Positions 8,260-16,112 of a DNA stretch of 64,000 nucleotides are shown in pieces (the first letter of the stretch is position 1; each line of letters begins with the position of its first letter). The notes under the pieces are model-generated. The model was given only the letters and a program-made list of their open reading frames with translations. It did no database searches and was not told the origin of the DNA. The DNA is from Streptomyces daqingensis (GTDB taxonomy: Bacteria > Actinomycetota > Actinomycetes > Streptomycetales > Streptomycetaceae), in assembly GCF_014645895.1 (NCBI RefSeq), contig NZ_BMMP01000022.1:19685-83684 (forward strand), written 5' to 3'. The position numbers were made by a program, and so were the translations under genes.

Positions 8260-9387
8260 GGACGCCGCCGTCAGCCGGCCGGCCTCCTCGGACGTCAACT
8301 CGACGTCGGCGAGGGCGAGTAGCGGCCTGAGCTGCTCCAGGGAGCGTGCGCTGGCGATCGGCGCGGTGACCGTCGGACGGGTCAGCAGCCACGCCAGGGC
8401 CACGGTGGCGGGCTCGGCGCCGCGGGCAGAGGAGATGTCGTCGAGCGCGGCGAGGACGCGCCGCCCGCGCTCCGACTCCAGGTAGCCCGCCGCCCTCTCC
8501 GCGCGCGGGCTCCCTTCGGCCGCCGCGCCCGGACGGTACTTGCCGGTGAGGAAGCCCATCGCGAGCGCGAAGTACGGCATGACGGCGAGGCCGTGCGCGC
8601 CGGCGGTCCCGGCGAGAGCGCCCTCGTACGTATCGCGGGAGACGAGGTTGTAGTGCGGCTGCAGTGCGGTGTAGCGGGCGCAGCCCGACTGCTCGCTGAA
8701 GTCGAGGGAGGCGGCGAGCCGTTCGGGCGAGATGTTGGAGGCTCCGATCTCGCGGACCTTGCCGGCGCGCACCAGCTCGTCGAGCGCGGTGATGATCTCG
8801 GAGACCTCGACGCTCTCGTCGTCGAAGTGCGTGTAGTACAGGTCGATGCGGTCCGTGCGCAGGCGGCGCAGAGAATCGTCCGCCGCCGCCTTGATGTTGG
8901 CGGCCGACAGGCCCTTGCGGTCCGGGTGCGCGCCGACCTTCGTGGCGACGACGACGTCGTCGCGGTTGCGGCGGAGGGCCATCCAGTCGCCGATGACGGT
9001 CTCGGAGTCCTGGCCGCCGCTCACGCCGTGGCGGATTCCCGAGTAGACGTCCGCCGTGTCGACGAAGTTGCCGCCGGCGGCCGTGTAGGCGTCCAGCACG
9101 TCGCGGGAGGCGGCTTCGCCGGCCGTCCAGCCGAAGACGTTGCCGCCGAGACACAGCGGGGAGACGGAGAGGCCGCCGACGGGGCGGCGCCGGGAGAGGC
9201 CGGGCGCCTGCGTACTCGCGGCTGCCCGGGCATGCGCTTCGGAACTGCTGTTCGTGCGGGCTCCGGGGTGGCTTCCGGTGTCAGGGGCGGATTCGGAGTT
9301 GTCAGGCTCGGAGTTGTCAGGCTCGGCGTTGGCAGGCTCGGCGTTGGCAGGCTTGGGGTTGTTGTCAGGCTCGGCGTCGGCAGGCAT
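8254..9387 (-). CDS. Aldo/keto reductase with repeat-rich N-terminal extension
   Basis: A 377-residue NADPH-type aldo/keto reductase. The (beta/alpha)8 core starts near residue 70 (GGLSVSPLCLGGNVFGW) and keeps the catalytic set: Asp and Tyr in DTADVYSG, Lys in VATKVGA and His in YYTHFDD. The cofactor region is PIASARSLEQL. The first 65 residues are unusual: short repeats of EPDNS and EPANA followed by Ser/Ala-rich sequence, encoded by near-identical 15-bp DNA repeats. A start further inside is possible, but the ATG at 9387 is the first reasonable one and upstream sequence lacks coding character. Substrate unknown. Confidence 0.8.
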   Translation of the reverse strand: MPADAEPDNNPKPANAEPANAEPDNSEPDNSESAPDTGSHPGARTNSSSEAHARAAASTQAPGLSRRRPVGGLSVSPLCLGGNVFGWTAGEAASRDVLDAYTAAGGNFVDTADVYSGIRHGVSGGQDSETVIGDWMALRRNRDDVVVATKVGAHPDRKGLSAANIKAAADDSLRRLRTDRIDLYYTHFDDESVEVSEIITALDELVRAGKVREIGASNISPERLAASLDFSEQSGCARYTALQPHYNLVSRDTYEGALAGTAGAHGLAVMPYFALAMGFLTGKYRPGAAAEGSPRAERAAGYLESERGRRVLAALDDISSARGAEPATVALAWLLTRPTVTAPIASARSLEQLRPLLALADVELTSEEAGRLTAASA

Positions 9388-9949
9388 GACCTCGACCGTA
9401 GCGCCACCCCGGGGCCGCGCGCCCTGCACGGGGGGACGTGGCGGGAAAAGACCGACGACCCTGGTGTCGGGGGGTGGTCCACCAGGGCCGCCGGGGTATG
9501 TGAGGGGTGCGGAAGCCCCCGTCCGCCGCCGCCTCGTCCCCTCCTTGCTGCACGCCGGGGGGGCAGGGGCGAATCGTGCGTCGATCCAGCGCACCCCGGC
9601 GGTGCGAGGCGGCGGCGGCGCGGATGGTCTTCGGGACGGTACGCCCGGCGGGGCCGGAACGGAACCGGTGGAACCGGGGACGCCCGCCGTCACGTTGCGG
9701 GCCGGTCCGCGGGTCCCGGGCCGGAGAGCGCGTCAGGTGCGTACGGCGGGACACCCGGCGTACGCCGGACGCGCCCGGTACGTCACGCGCCGGACGCCGC
9801 CTCCGGTGCGTCGCGTAAGACCGCCGCGGCCCGCGGACGCGTCCCCTGCCGAGTCGGAACCGGGCATCGCGGCCCTGCGGCGCTCCACGGAGGAAGCAGC
9901 GGATGCGCCGCGTGAGCCGTCCCGACCTGTGTCATCGCAGCACCGGCTG
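9388..9949. other. Intergenic region without recognised gene
   Basis: These 562 bp separate two minus-strand genes. I see short palindromes (GGCGTACGCC among them) but no convincing open frame, RNA gene or binding site. The promoter of the aldo/keto reductase should lie at the left side. Confidence 0.45.
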
Positions 9950-11317
9950 TCAGATGCTGAGGCCCTTGCCCCTCAGCCAGGACAGCGGATCGATCGGGGA
10001 ACCGCCCCCGGGCCGTACCTCCATGTGGAGGTGGGCGCCGGTGACGTTGCCGGTGGCGCCGACGCGTCCGATGGTGTCTCCCGCGGCGACCTTCTCGCCC
10101 GCCGAGACGTTCACGGACGACTGGTGGGCGAACCACACCTCGGTGCCGTCGTTGAGTTCGAGGATCGTGCGGTAACCGTACGAACCGGCCCAGCCGGCCT
10201 CCTTGACGGTGCCCGAGCCGACGGCCTTGATGGGCGTACCAGTGGAGGCGGCGAAGTCCTGACCCGTGTGGTCGTTGCTCCACAGGCTGCCCGACTCGCC
10301 GAAGCTGGAGGTGAGTTGGGAGCCGGAGACGGGAAGCGCGAAGCTCTTCGCCAGCTTGGCGAGGCGGGCCTTCTCCGCCTTGCGCTCCTTCTCCGCCTCG
10401 GCCTTGGCCGCCTTGGCCTCGGCTGCCGCCGTGGCCTTCTTGGCCGCCGCTTCACGTGCGGAGGCGTCGGCCTGCGCCTGGGCCTGCTGCGCCTGGGCGA
10501 GGATGCGGGAGCGCAGTGCCTCGCCGGCGTCGGTACGGCCGGCCTTGGCGTCGTCCTCGGTGATCGCCGCCTGCGTCAGCGGCGAGCCCGCCACTGTCTC
10601 CTCGGAGCCTCCGCCGAAGAGGCTCGCGGCGGAGTCGGTGGCGGCGGAGACGTCCTGCATGGAGATGGCCGGCGGCCTCTCCTGCGCGGTGGCGATGCCG
10701 CCGGCGCCGACCGCCGCGATCATGCCCACGCCGAGGACCGCGCCGCTGCGGGCCATGCTGCCGCCGCGCTGCTTGGCGACCTTGTGGCGCCCGCGTACGG
10801 GGCGGACCGACTCGGCGGTGGGGTTCCACTCCTCGCGGGGAGGCTCCTCGTCGTCGCGGGCGGCGAAGAGGGAGGCCGGGACGGCGCTCGCGTCGAAGCG
10901 GGGTGCCGTGTCACCGGCGGAGCCGCCTTCCGGCGTCCGGGTCTCTACGGTGACGGCCGGGTGCTCGTACGTCTCGGTCAGCGGCGAGGCGTACGTGTCG
11001 AACTGGCCGGTGTCGAACTGGCCCGTCTGCGCGAAGTCGTACTGGCCTGTCCGCGCCGCGTCGAACTGACCGGTGTCGAACTGGCCGGTCTGGACAGCGT
11101 CGAACTGGCCGGTGCCGAACTGGCCGGTCTGGACAGCCGCGAACTGACCGGTGTCGAAGTGACCCGTGGCGTACTGGCCGTTGTCGAACTGGCCGCCGTA
11201 CGTGCCGTAGTCGTGCTGCGCGCCGAAGGAGTCGTGGACGGCGCCGTACGTGCCGGACTCGTCATCGTCCCGGTACGGGCCGTACGTGCCCTCGGGGGCA
11301 TACCTGTTGGACGCCAC
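9950..11317 (-). CDS. M23-family peptidoglycan hydrolase with TGQFD repeats
   Basis: A 455-residue envelope protein. Order: about 110 residues with many copies of TGQFD/TGQFDA; an acidic/Pro linker; one membrane segment (GAVLGVGMIAAVGAGGIATA); an Ala/Lys/Glu coiled coil; and a C-terminal LytM/M23 zinc endopeptidase. The zinc motifs HTGQDF and HLHMEV are intact, so it should cut peptide cross-links. The GTG start at 11317 follows AAGGAAAGGAGAA. The long leader carries a c-di-AMP riboswitch, a regulation known for cell-wall hydrolases in Streptomyces, where c-di-AMP turns expression off. The repeat region is predicted cytoplasmic if the helix is a type II anchor. Confidence 0.9.
   Translation of the reverse strand: MASNRYAPEGTYGPYRDDDESGTYGAVHDSFGAQHDYGTYGGQFDNGQYATGHFDTGQFAAVQTGQFGTGQFDAVQTGQFDTGQFDAARTGQYDFAQTGQFDTGQFDTYASPLTETYEHPAVTVETRTPEGGSAGDTAPRFDASAVPASLFAARDDEEPPREEWNPTAESVRPVRGRHKVAKQRGGSMARSGAVLGVGMIAAVGAGGIATAQERPPAISMQDVSAATDSAASLFGGGSEETVAGSPLTQAAITEDDAKAGRTDAGEALRSRILAQAQQAQAQADASAREAAAKKATAAAEAKAAKAEAEKERKAEKARLAKLAKSFALPVSGSQLTSSFGESGSLWSNDHTGQDFAASTGTPIKAVGSGTVKEAGWAGSYGYRTILELNDGTEVWFAHQSSVNVSAGEKVAAGDTIGRVGATGNVTGAHLHMEVRPGGGSPIDPLSWLRGKGLSI
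10985..11200 (-). repeat. TGQFD-coding tandem repeat
   Basis: The minus strand encodes at least nine variants of TGQFD, often in the arrangement QTGQFDTGQFDA, giving 15- and 30-bp direct repeats at DNA level (GTCGAACTGGCC and close variants on the plus strand). The period keeps the frame. Confidence 0.8.
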
Positions 11318-11344
11318 GGGGGCGTTCTCCTTTCCTTCCTTCTC

Positions 11345-11530
11345 GCCTACCGGGTTAGCTGACGGGTTCGGAGCAGGAAGGTCTCCTACGAACTGCCCGC
11401 CCATGAACGGGACTTGTCGATTCACCCCATCCTCGCCTGGATGTCCAGCAAGGGTTGGTTCCCCGGTTCCCTCTGGTGCATCTGTATCGAGTTGTGGCTC
11501 GCGGTGGTGCACTTTCAGGATTCGGCGACG
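11345..11530 (-). promoter_or_regulatory. c-di-AMP riboswitch (ydaO-yuaA type)
   Basis: Read on the minus strand, the leader contains conserved ydaO blocks in the right order: GCCGAATCCT near 11530, GGGGTGAATC in the middle, and near 11345-11375 the 3' signature GAACCCG-TCAGCTAACCCGG-TAGGCG. It ends about 30 nt before the GTG of the M23 peptidase gene. In Streptomyces this riboswitch class controls rpf and other wall-lytic enzyme genes by transcription termination when c-di-AMP binds. Exact ends need a covariance model. Confidence 0.85.
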
Positions 11531-12185
11531 GCGCACGGTGCCGTCTTTCGTGACGGCAGTGACGACCGCGCTGCGTTATCGAACGTTAATAGGCGCGCGG
11601 CTCGGATTCCAAGCGCTTCCGGCGGAATTTGTAGCGGCTTGACAGTCACCTACCGGACAGCGATGGCCAATCCAGACACACGCTCACCCGGAGCGGGGTG
11701 TGGCGTCGCTGCGAGTGACGGGTGAACCTGCGGTGAAACACCGTCAGTTGAGGCTCTCGTCCGGATTGCTCCGACCGCCCGCCGGGCCGCTCCACGACGA
11801 CACCCACGGGCCGACTCCCCTACGGAAACGGGGACTTCGGCGGGGGTGACAACGAGGACGAGGGTGACATGGAGGACGGGGGCGACAACCGGGACTTCGG
11901 CGAGGGCGATCGACGCGGTCGTGGGCGGTCGACGCGGTCGGTCGCCGCCGTCGTGAACCCTTCGCGGCCGTCGGGGCTCCCGCCTGCCTGCCCGGCCTTC
12001 TCCAGGGACGCACCGGCTGCCGGACGGGCACGGCCGGCCCGCGGCGGGCCCCGTACGCCCGCCCGTGGTCCGGCCCGCGGCGGGGCCCGCCGACGCGGTG
12101 CCTCGGCGCGGCCCGGCGGGCATCGGGACGGTCCGGCAATCCCGACGGCGTCGTTTGCCGCCGCCCCAGAGGGGCACCGGGCGGT
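11531..12185. other. Divergent intergenic region, upstream of riboswitch
   Basis: This 655-bp stretch lies between the riboswitch and the Rieske gene. It should contain the promoter of the M23 transcript on one side and that of the Rieske gene on the other. I see G-rich short repeats (GGTCGACGCGGTCG) but no gene that I can support. Confidence 0.45.
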
Positions 12186-13109
12186 ATGTCCTATTCACAG
12201 AAGCTCCTCGCCTGCGCGACCGCCGTCCGCTCGGTGCTCCCCGACCCGCAGCGGCCGGGGCGCGTGCTGTCCGCCGTCGACAAGATCGAGAAGGCCGACG
12301 TCCTCGATCCCGCCCTCATGAAGCTCCGGCAGGCTGTGAAGTCGCTTCCGATCGGGGAGGACCTGCGCGACGTCATGCACGGCCGGTGGCTCGGCCACCC
12401 CGTCCATCCGCTTCTGGTGCAGGTCCCCGTCGGCACCTGGGTCTCCGCCGCCGTCCTCGACCTGGTGCCCGGCAAGCGGTACACGGCCGGGCTCCTCGTG
12501 GGCACGGGCCTCGCCGCCGCCCTGCCCGCCGCCGTGACCGGCTGGGTCGACTGGGCCGAGATGCGGAAACCGCAGATGCGGGTGGGCGTGGTGCACGCCG
12601 CGGCGAACAGCGTCGCGGTGGGCTGCTACGCCGCCTCGCTCTTCTCACGCCTGCGCGGCCGGTCGCTGCGCGGCCGCGCCTGGGGATTCGCGGGACTCGC
12701 GGCCGTGGGCGTGGGCGGCGCGCTCGGCGGTCACCTGGCTTACCGGCAGGCGGCCGCCGTCAACCACGCAGAGGACGTCTCCGTACGCACGGAGCCCGGC
12801 TGGCACTCGCTCGGCGCGACGTCGGACCTGCCCGTCGGCGAGGCGGTGCGGCGGCACGTGGGCGACGTACCGGTCGTGGTCGTACGGGAGAGCGGGGGCG
12901 CCGTGCACGTGCTCGCGGACCGGTGCAGCCACATGGCGGGCCCGCTCTCGGAGGGGAAGGTCAGCGACGGCTGCGTGACCTGCCCCTGGCACGGGAGCGT
13001 CTTCCGCCTCACCGACGGCTGGAACGTGAGCGGGCCCGCGACAGCGCCGCAGCCCGCCTTCGAGACGCGGAACGTCGACGGGCGCGTCGAGGCACGTCTG
13101 AACAAGTGA
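12186..13109 (+). CDS. DUF2231 membrane domain fused to Rieske [2Fe-2S] domain
   Basis: A 307-residue protein. Residues about 60-190 hold a DUF2231-type membrane domain starting MHGRWLGHPVHPLLVQVP, with four hydrophobic stretches. Residues about 205-305 are a Rieske ferredoxin domain with the ligand pairs CSH and CPWHGSVF, spaced as in true 2Fe-2S Rieske proteins, so the cluster should form. The combination suggests a membrane-anchored electron carrier; its donor and acceptor are not encoded nearby. Confidence 0.85.
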   Translation: MSYSQKLLACATAVRSVLPDPQRPGRVLSAVDKIEKADVLDPALMKLRQAVKSLPIGEDLRDVMHGRWLGHPVHPLLVQVPVGTWVSAAVLDLVPGKRYTAGLLVGTGLAAALPAAVTGWVDWAEMRKPQMRVGVVHAAANSVAVGCYAASLFSRLRGRSLRGRAWGFAGLAAVGVGGALGGHLAYRQAAAVNHAEDVSVRTEPGWHSLGATSDLPVGEAVRRHVGDVPVVVVRESGGAVHVLADRCSHMAGPLSEGKVSDGCVTCPWHGSVFRLTDGWNVSGPATAPQPAFETRNVDGRVEARLNK

Positions 13110-13448
13110 ACCGCGGGCCGCGGGCCGCAGGGTGCGCCGCCGGACCGGCGCACCCCACGGGGGGTGACCCGGCCGGCGCAACCGCGGGCGACGGGACCGA
13201 CGTGACGCGGGGGACGGGCCGACGCGACGCGGGCGGCCGGAGCGGAGCCGACCCGCGGGGCATGAGGGTCCGCGCCCCGTGGAGCTGCCTGTGCCCCGTG
13301 GAGCCGCCCACGCCCGCGCAACGCCCGCGCCCGCACCTCGCCAACCCGGGCCGGATCGCTCCACGTATCCGAGACTGAGGAGAAGCGGAGCAAGCCGGGC
13401 AAGCGGGCAGCGGTGCCCGATTCCCGATGGGACGAGGGGCGAGGGAAC
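13110..13448. other. Intergenic region, nothing recognised
   Basis: A 339-bp G/C-rich stretch between two plus-strand genes. It contains short CGCGGGCC repeats and no supported gene; a promoter for the phosphatase gene is expected near its right end. Confidence 0.4.
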
Positions 13449-14702
13449 GTGGGCACGGGCAGTGTGATCGCCGAACGGCAGGACCACGCGGGGCGCGCAC
13501 AGCGCGGCGGGCGTACGGCGTGGCTCCCCCGGTGGGTGCGTCTGCTGCCGCCGGGCCTGCTGCTGGTGGCCCTCGTGATGGAGCTGTCCGCACCGCCCCG
13601 TTACTCGTTCGCGTCGCTGCTCACCGCGGCGGTGGTGCTCGCGGCGCTGCTCTCGCGCTCCGTGCTCACGGTGGTGATCGGCGGCCTGGCGATCGCCCTG
13701 CTGGTGTCCATGCACGTGCTCGTGGAGGACGTCTACCCCGACGACATCACCGGGCCCGTGATCACCCTGGTGCTGGTGACCGGCTTCGCCACAGCACTGG
13801 CCCGCGTCCTCGAACGCACCACCCTGCAGCTCGTCCAGGTGCAGGCCGTCGCCGAGGCCACCCAGCGCGCCCTGCTGCGGCCTCTCCCCGACCGGCTGGG
13901 GCCCGTGCGCCTCGCCGGCGTCTACCGCGCCGCCGACGAGGCGGCCCTCATCGGCGGCGACTTCTACAGCGCGCGGAAGACGCCGCACGGCGTACGCGTG
14001 ATCGTCGGCGACGTACGCGGCAAGGGCATCGGCGCGACCGAGTCGGTGGCCACGATCACCTCCGCGTTCCGCGAGGCCGCCACGTCCGGCCCGAGCCTCC
14101 TGGAGGTCGCCGAGCGCATCGAGCGCGCGATGGCCATGGACCGGCTGGACCTCGAAGCCGGCGGTTCGCTGGCCGGGAACGGCCCGGGCGGGACCCCGTC
14201 AGGGCTTGCGGGCGAGCTGTTCGCGACGGCCGTGCTGCTGGAGTTCGCCCCGGACGGCGGCCTGCTGCGGGTGCTGGACCGCGGCCACCCGCCGATGTGC
14301 CTGATCCGCGCGGGCGGCGATGTCACCCTTCTCGACCCCGGACCGGACTACGCGCTGCCCCTCGGCTACGCCGACCTCGCCCCCGCCCCGGACCCACAGC
14401 CGAAGGAGTACCGCCTGGCCGAAGGCGACACCCTCGTGGCCTACTCCGACGGCGTCACGGAAGCCCGCAGCAAGCGCGGCGGCTTCTACCCGCTGGAGCA
14501 GCGGCTGGCGGAGCGCTACGGCATGGTGGACGGCGTCCGCACGCGGGCGGCCATCGAACCCGCAGAGGTCGTTTCCTTCGTCAGCCGGGACGTCACCCGC
14601 TGGGCCGACGCCGTCAACGACGACATGGTGGTCGTCGTCCTGCAGTACCGGCCGCGGGCCGCCGCCGGCGACACACGACCGCCCGGGCACGGCGCCGGAT
14701 GA
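13449..14702 (+). CDS. Membrane-bound SpoIIE-type PP2C phosphatase
   Basis: A 417-residue protein with three to four N-terminal membrane segments (LLPPGLLLVALVMEL, SLLTAAVVLAALL and VITLVLVTGFATAL). They are followed by a SpoIIE/RsbU phosphatase domain: LIGGDFYSAR, VIVGDVRGKGIGA, LLRVLDRGHPP, YSDGVTEAR and NDDMVVVVL contain the Asp ligands of the PP2C metal centre. Such enzymes dephosphorylate anti-anti-sigma factors in partner-switching networks. No partner is adjacent. I chose GTG 13449, preceded by GAGGGGCGAGGGA, over the earlier GTG 13413. Confidence 0.9.
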   Translation: MGTGSVIAERQDHAGRAQRGGRTAWLPRWVRLLPPGLLLVALVMELSAPPRYSFASLLTAAVVLAALLSRSVLTVVIGGLAIALLVSMHVLVEDVYPDDITGPVITLVLVTGFATALARVLERTTLQLVQVQAVAEATQRALLRPLPDRLGPVRLAGVYRAADEAALIGGDFYSARKTPHGVRVIVGDVRGKGIGATESVATITSAFREAATSGPSLLEVAERIERAMAMDRLDLEAGGSLAGNGPGGTPSGLAGELFATAVLLEFAPDGGLLRVLDRGHPPMCLIRAGGDVTLLDPGPDYALPLGYADLAPAPDPQPKEYRLAEGDTLVAYSDGVTEARSKRGGFYPLEQRLAERYGMVDGVRTRAAIEPAEVVSFVSRDVTRWADAVNDDMVVVVLQYRPRAAAGDTRPPGHGAG

Positions 14703-14722
14703 CGGCCGTGCCCGGGCGGTCG
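14676..14722. terminator. Bidirectional terminator, 18-bp stem
   Basis: Positions 14676-14693 and 14705-14722 are perfect reverse complements with an 11-nt loop. The hairpin sits between convergent genes and overlaps the last codons of the phosphatase gene. Confidence 0.75.
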
Positions 14723-14789
14723 GTGTGCTGCGTTCCTACGCGCCGGCGTCTTCGACGCCGGGACGCTCCCCGGCACCCGGAGCTGCCGG

Positions 14790-15707
14790 TCAGTCCCGCT
14801 CGGCGCCCTTGGGAAGCTGACGCAGGTCGAGCTTGGCGGTCTTCTGCTCGAAGGCCCAGTCGAGCATCTTCTTCGCGTCGGGGTAGCGCGCGCCGCTGTT
14901 GAGGATCGCGCCGACCACGGAGCGGTCGCCCTTCGTCGCGGCGAAGACGAGGCACGGTCCGGCCTTGGTGCCGGTGCCGGTCTTGATGCCGATGACGCCC
15001 TTGTACGAGCCGAGCAGCTGGTTCGTGTTGTACCAGGTGTACGTGCGGCCGTTGGTGGCCTTCTGCTTCGCCGACGTCGACTTCGCGACCTTGCGGATGT
15101 TGGTGCTGCCCAGCGAGTACTTGCCGAGCTTCGCCATGTCGCGCGCGGTGGAGTAGTTCTTCCCCTTCTTCGAGATGCCGTCGAAGGAGTCGAACTCCGT
15201 GTTCTTCATGCCCAGTTGGCGGGCCTTCGCGTTCATCTTGGAGATGAAGTCACCCGTCCGCGCCGACGTGGTCTTCCCGGTGCCCACCGCGTCGGCCAGC
15301 GCGTACGCGGCGTCGCAGCCGGAGGGGAGCAGCAGGCCGTACAGCAGCTGCCGGAGGCTGAGCTTGTCGCCGGTCCGCAGGTCGGCGGTGCTGCCGCCCC
15401 ACTTCGCGACGTAGTCGCGGTAGGCCTGCTTGACGGTCACCTTCCGGTCCAAGTCGATGCCCTTGGTGCTCACCACGACGGCAGCGGTCATGACCTTGGT
15501 GGTGCTGGCCATCTGGCGCTTGGTGTCGGCGCCCTTGCCCCACATCTCCTCACCGGACGAACTGTCCAGCAGGAACGCGCCCTTGGCCTTCACACCGGAG
15601 GGGCCGGCGGCCTGTGCCGGTACGACAAAGGGCCCGGCGGCCAGGACGGCTCCGGCCACCACCCCGGCAGCACCCAGCCGGCGGGCCCTTTTCGATACAC
15701 GAATCAA
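14790..15707 (-). CDS. Serine D,D-peptidase of the K15 type (S11 family)
   Basis: A 305-residue secreted low-molecular-mass penicillin-binding protein. After a signal peptide (basic RVSKRARRL, then an Ala/Val/Gly-rich core and PAQAAG), it has the S11 active site: STTK (nucleophile Ser and Lys), SGC in place of the common SGN, and KTGTGTKAG (KTG box). SGC is known from the Streptomyces K15 D,D-transpeptidase, so this is likely a K15-like wall cross-linking or trimming enzyme. The start is TTG at 15707 with GGAG upstream; other in-frame codons upstream lack coding bias. Confidence 0.85.
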   Translation of the reverse strand: MIRVSKRARRLGAAGVVAGAVLAAGPFVVPAQAAGPSGVKAKGAFLLDSSSGEEMWGKGADTKRQMASTTKVMTAAVVVSTKGIDLDRKVTVKQAYRDYVAKWGGSTADLRTGDKLSLRQLLYGLLLPSGCDAAYALADAVGTGKTTSARTGDFISKMNAKARQLGMKNTEFDSFDGISKKGKNYSTARDMAKLGKYSLGSTNIRKVAKSTSAKQKATNGRTYTWYNTNQLLGSYKGVIGIKTGTGTKAGPCLVFAATKGDRSVVGAILNSGARYPDAKKMLDWAFEQKTAKLDLRQLPKGAERD

Positions 15708-16112
15708 CTCAACGCTCCATCGTCGTCGAGGCCGGCGGCTCCGGCTCGCGGTGCCGCCCGGCCGTCGGAAGGCCTGTCGCTCCAGAGACAGCGCAGCACC
15801 CCGTTTGGTTGCACGGGAACCCGTCCCGGATTTCTGTTCGCTGCCGACGTCTGCCCCGCCTCGTCGCGGGGACACACGGGCACGTGATCCGGTCCTGCGA
15901 TCGCCCGGAAGCCCGGTGACGGGGGCGAGCGGGACCTGGAACACCTTCTCGCGCGTCAACCGGCGTGCGACGGCGGCCAGTTGCCGCCGCACTGGCGAGA
16001 CCGTACACGACGGGAGCCGCGCACGGCACAACCCCGCCGGGCCCCGGGACGGCTACTTCAGGACGCACCGCACCAGGGCCCTTCACAGGCGGGACGTCGG
16101 GCGGCGGGACGT
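15708..16112. other. Intergenic region, nothing recognised
   Basis: 405 bp upstream of the D,D-peptidase gene and downstream of the permease gene. It must hold the peptidase promoter. I see no gene or strong RNA structure that I can support. Confidence 0.4.

Noticed and set aside
9140..11362. 740-codon plus-strand frame over the aldo/keto reductase and M23 genes
   Set aside because: It is antisense to two genes with conserved motifs and has no recognisable domain.
11869..12321. 150-codon frame upstream of and overlapping the Rieske gene
   Set aside because: Arg/Pro-rich shadow that runs into the Rieske gene in another frame.
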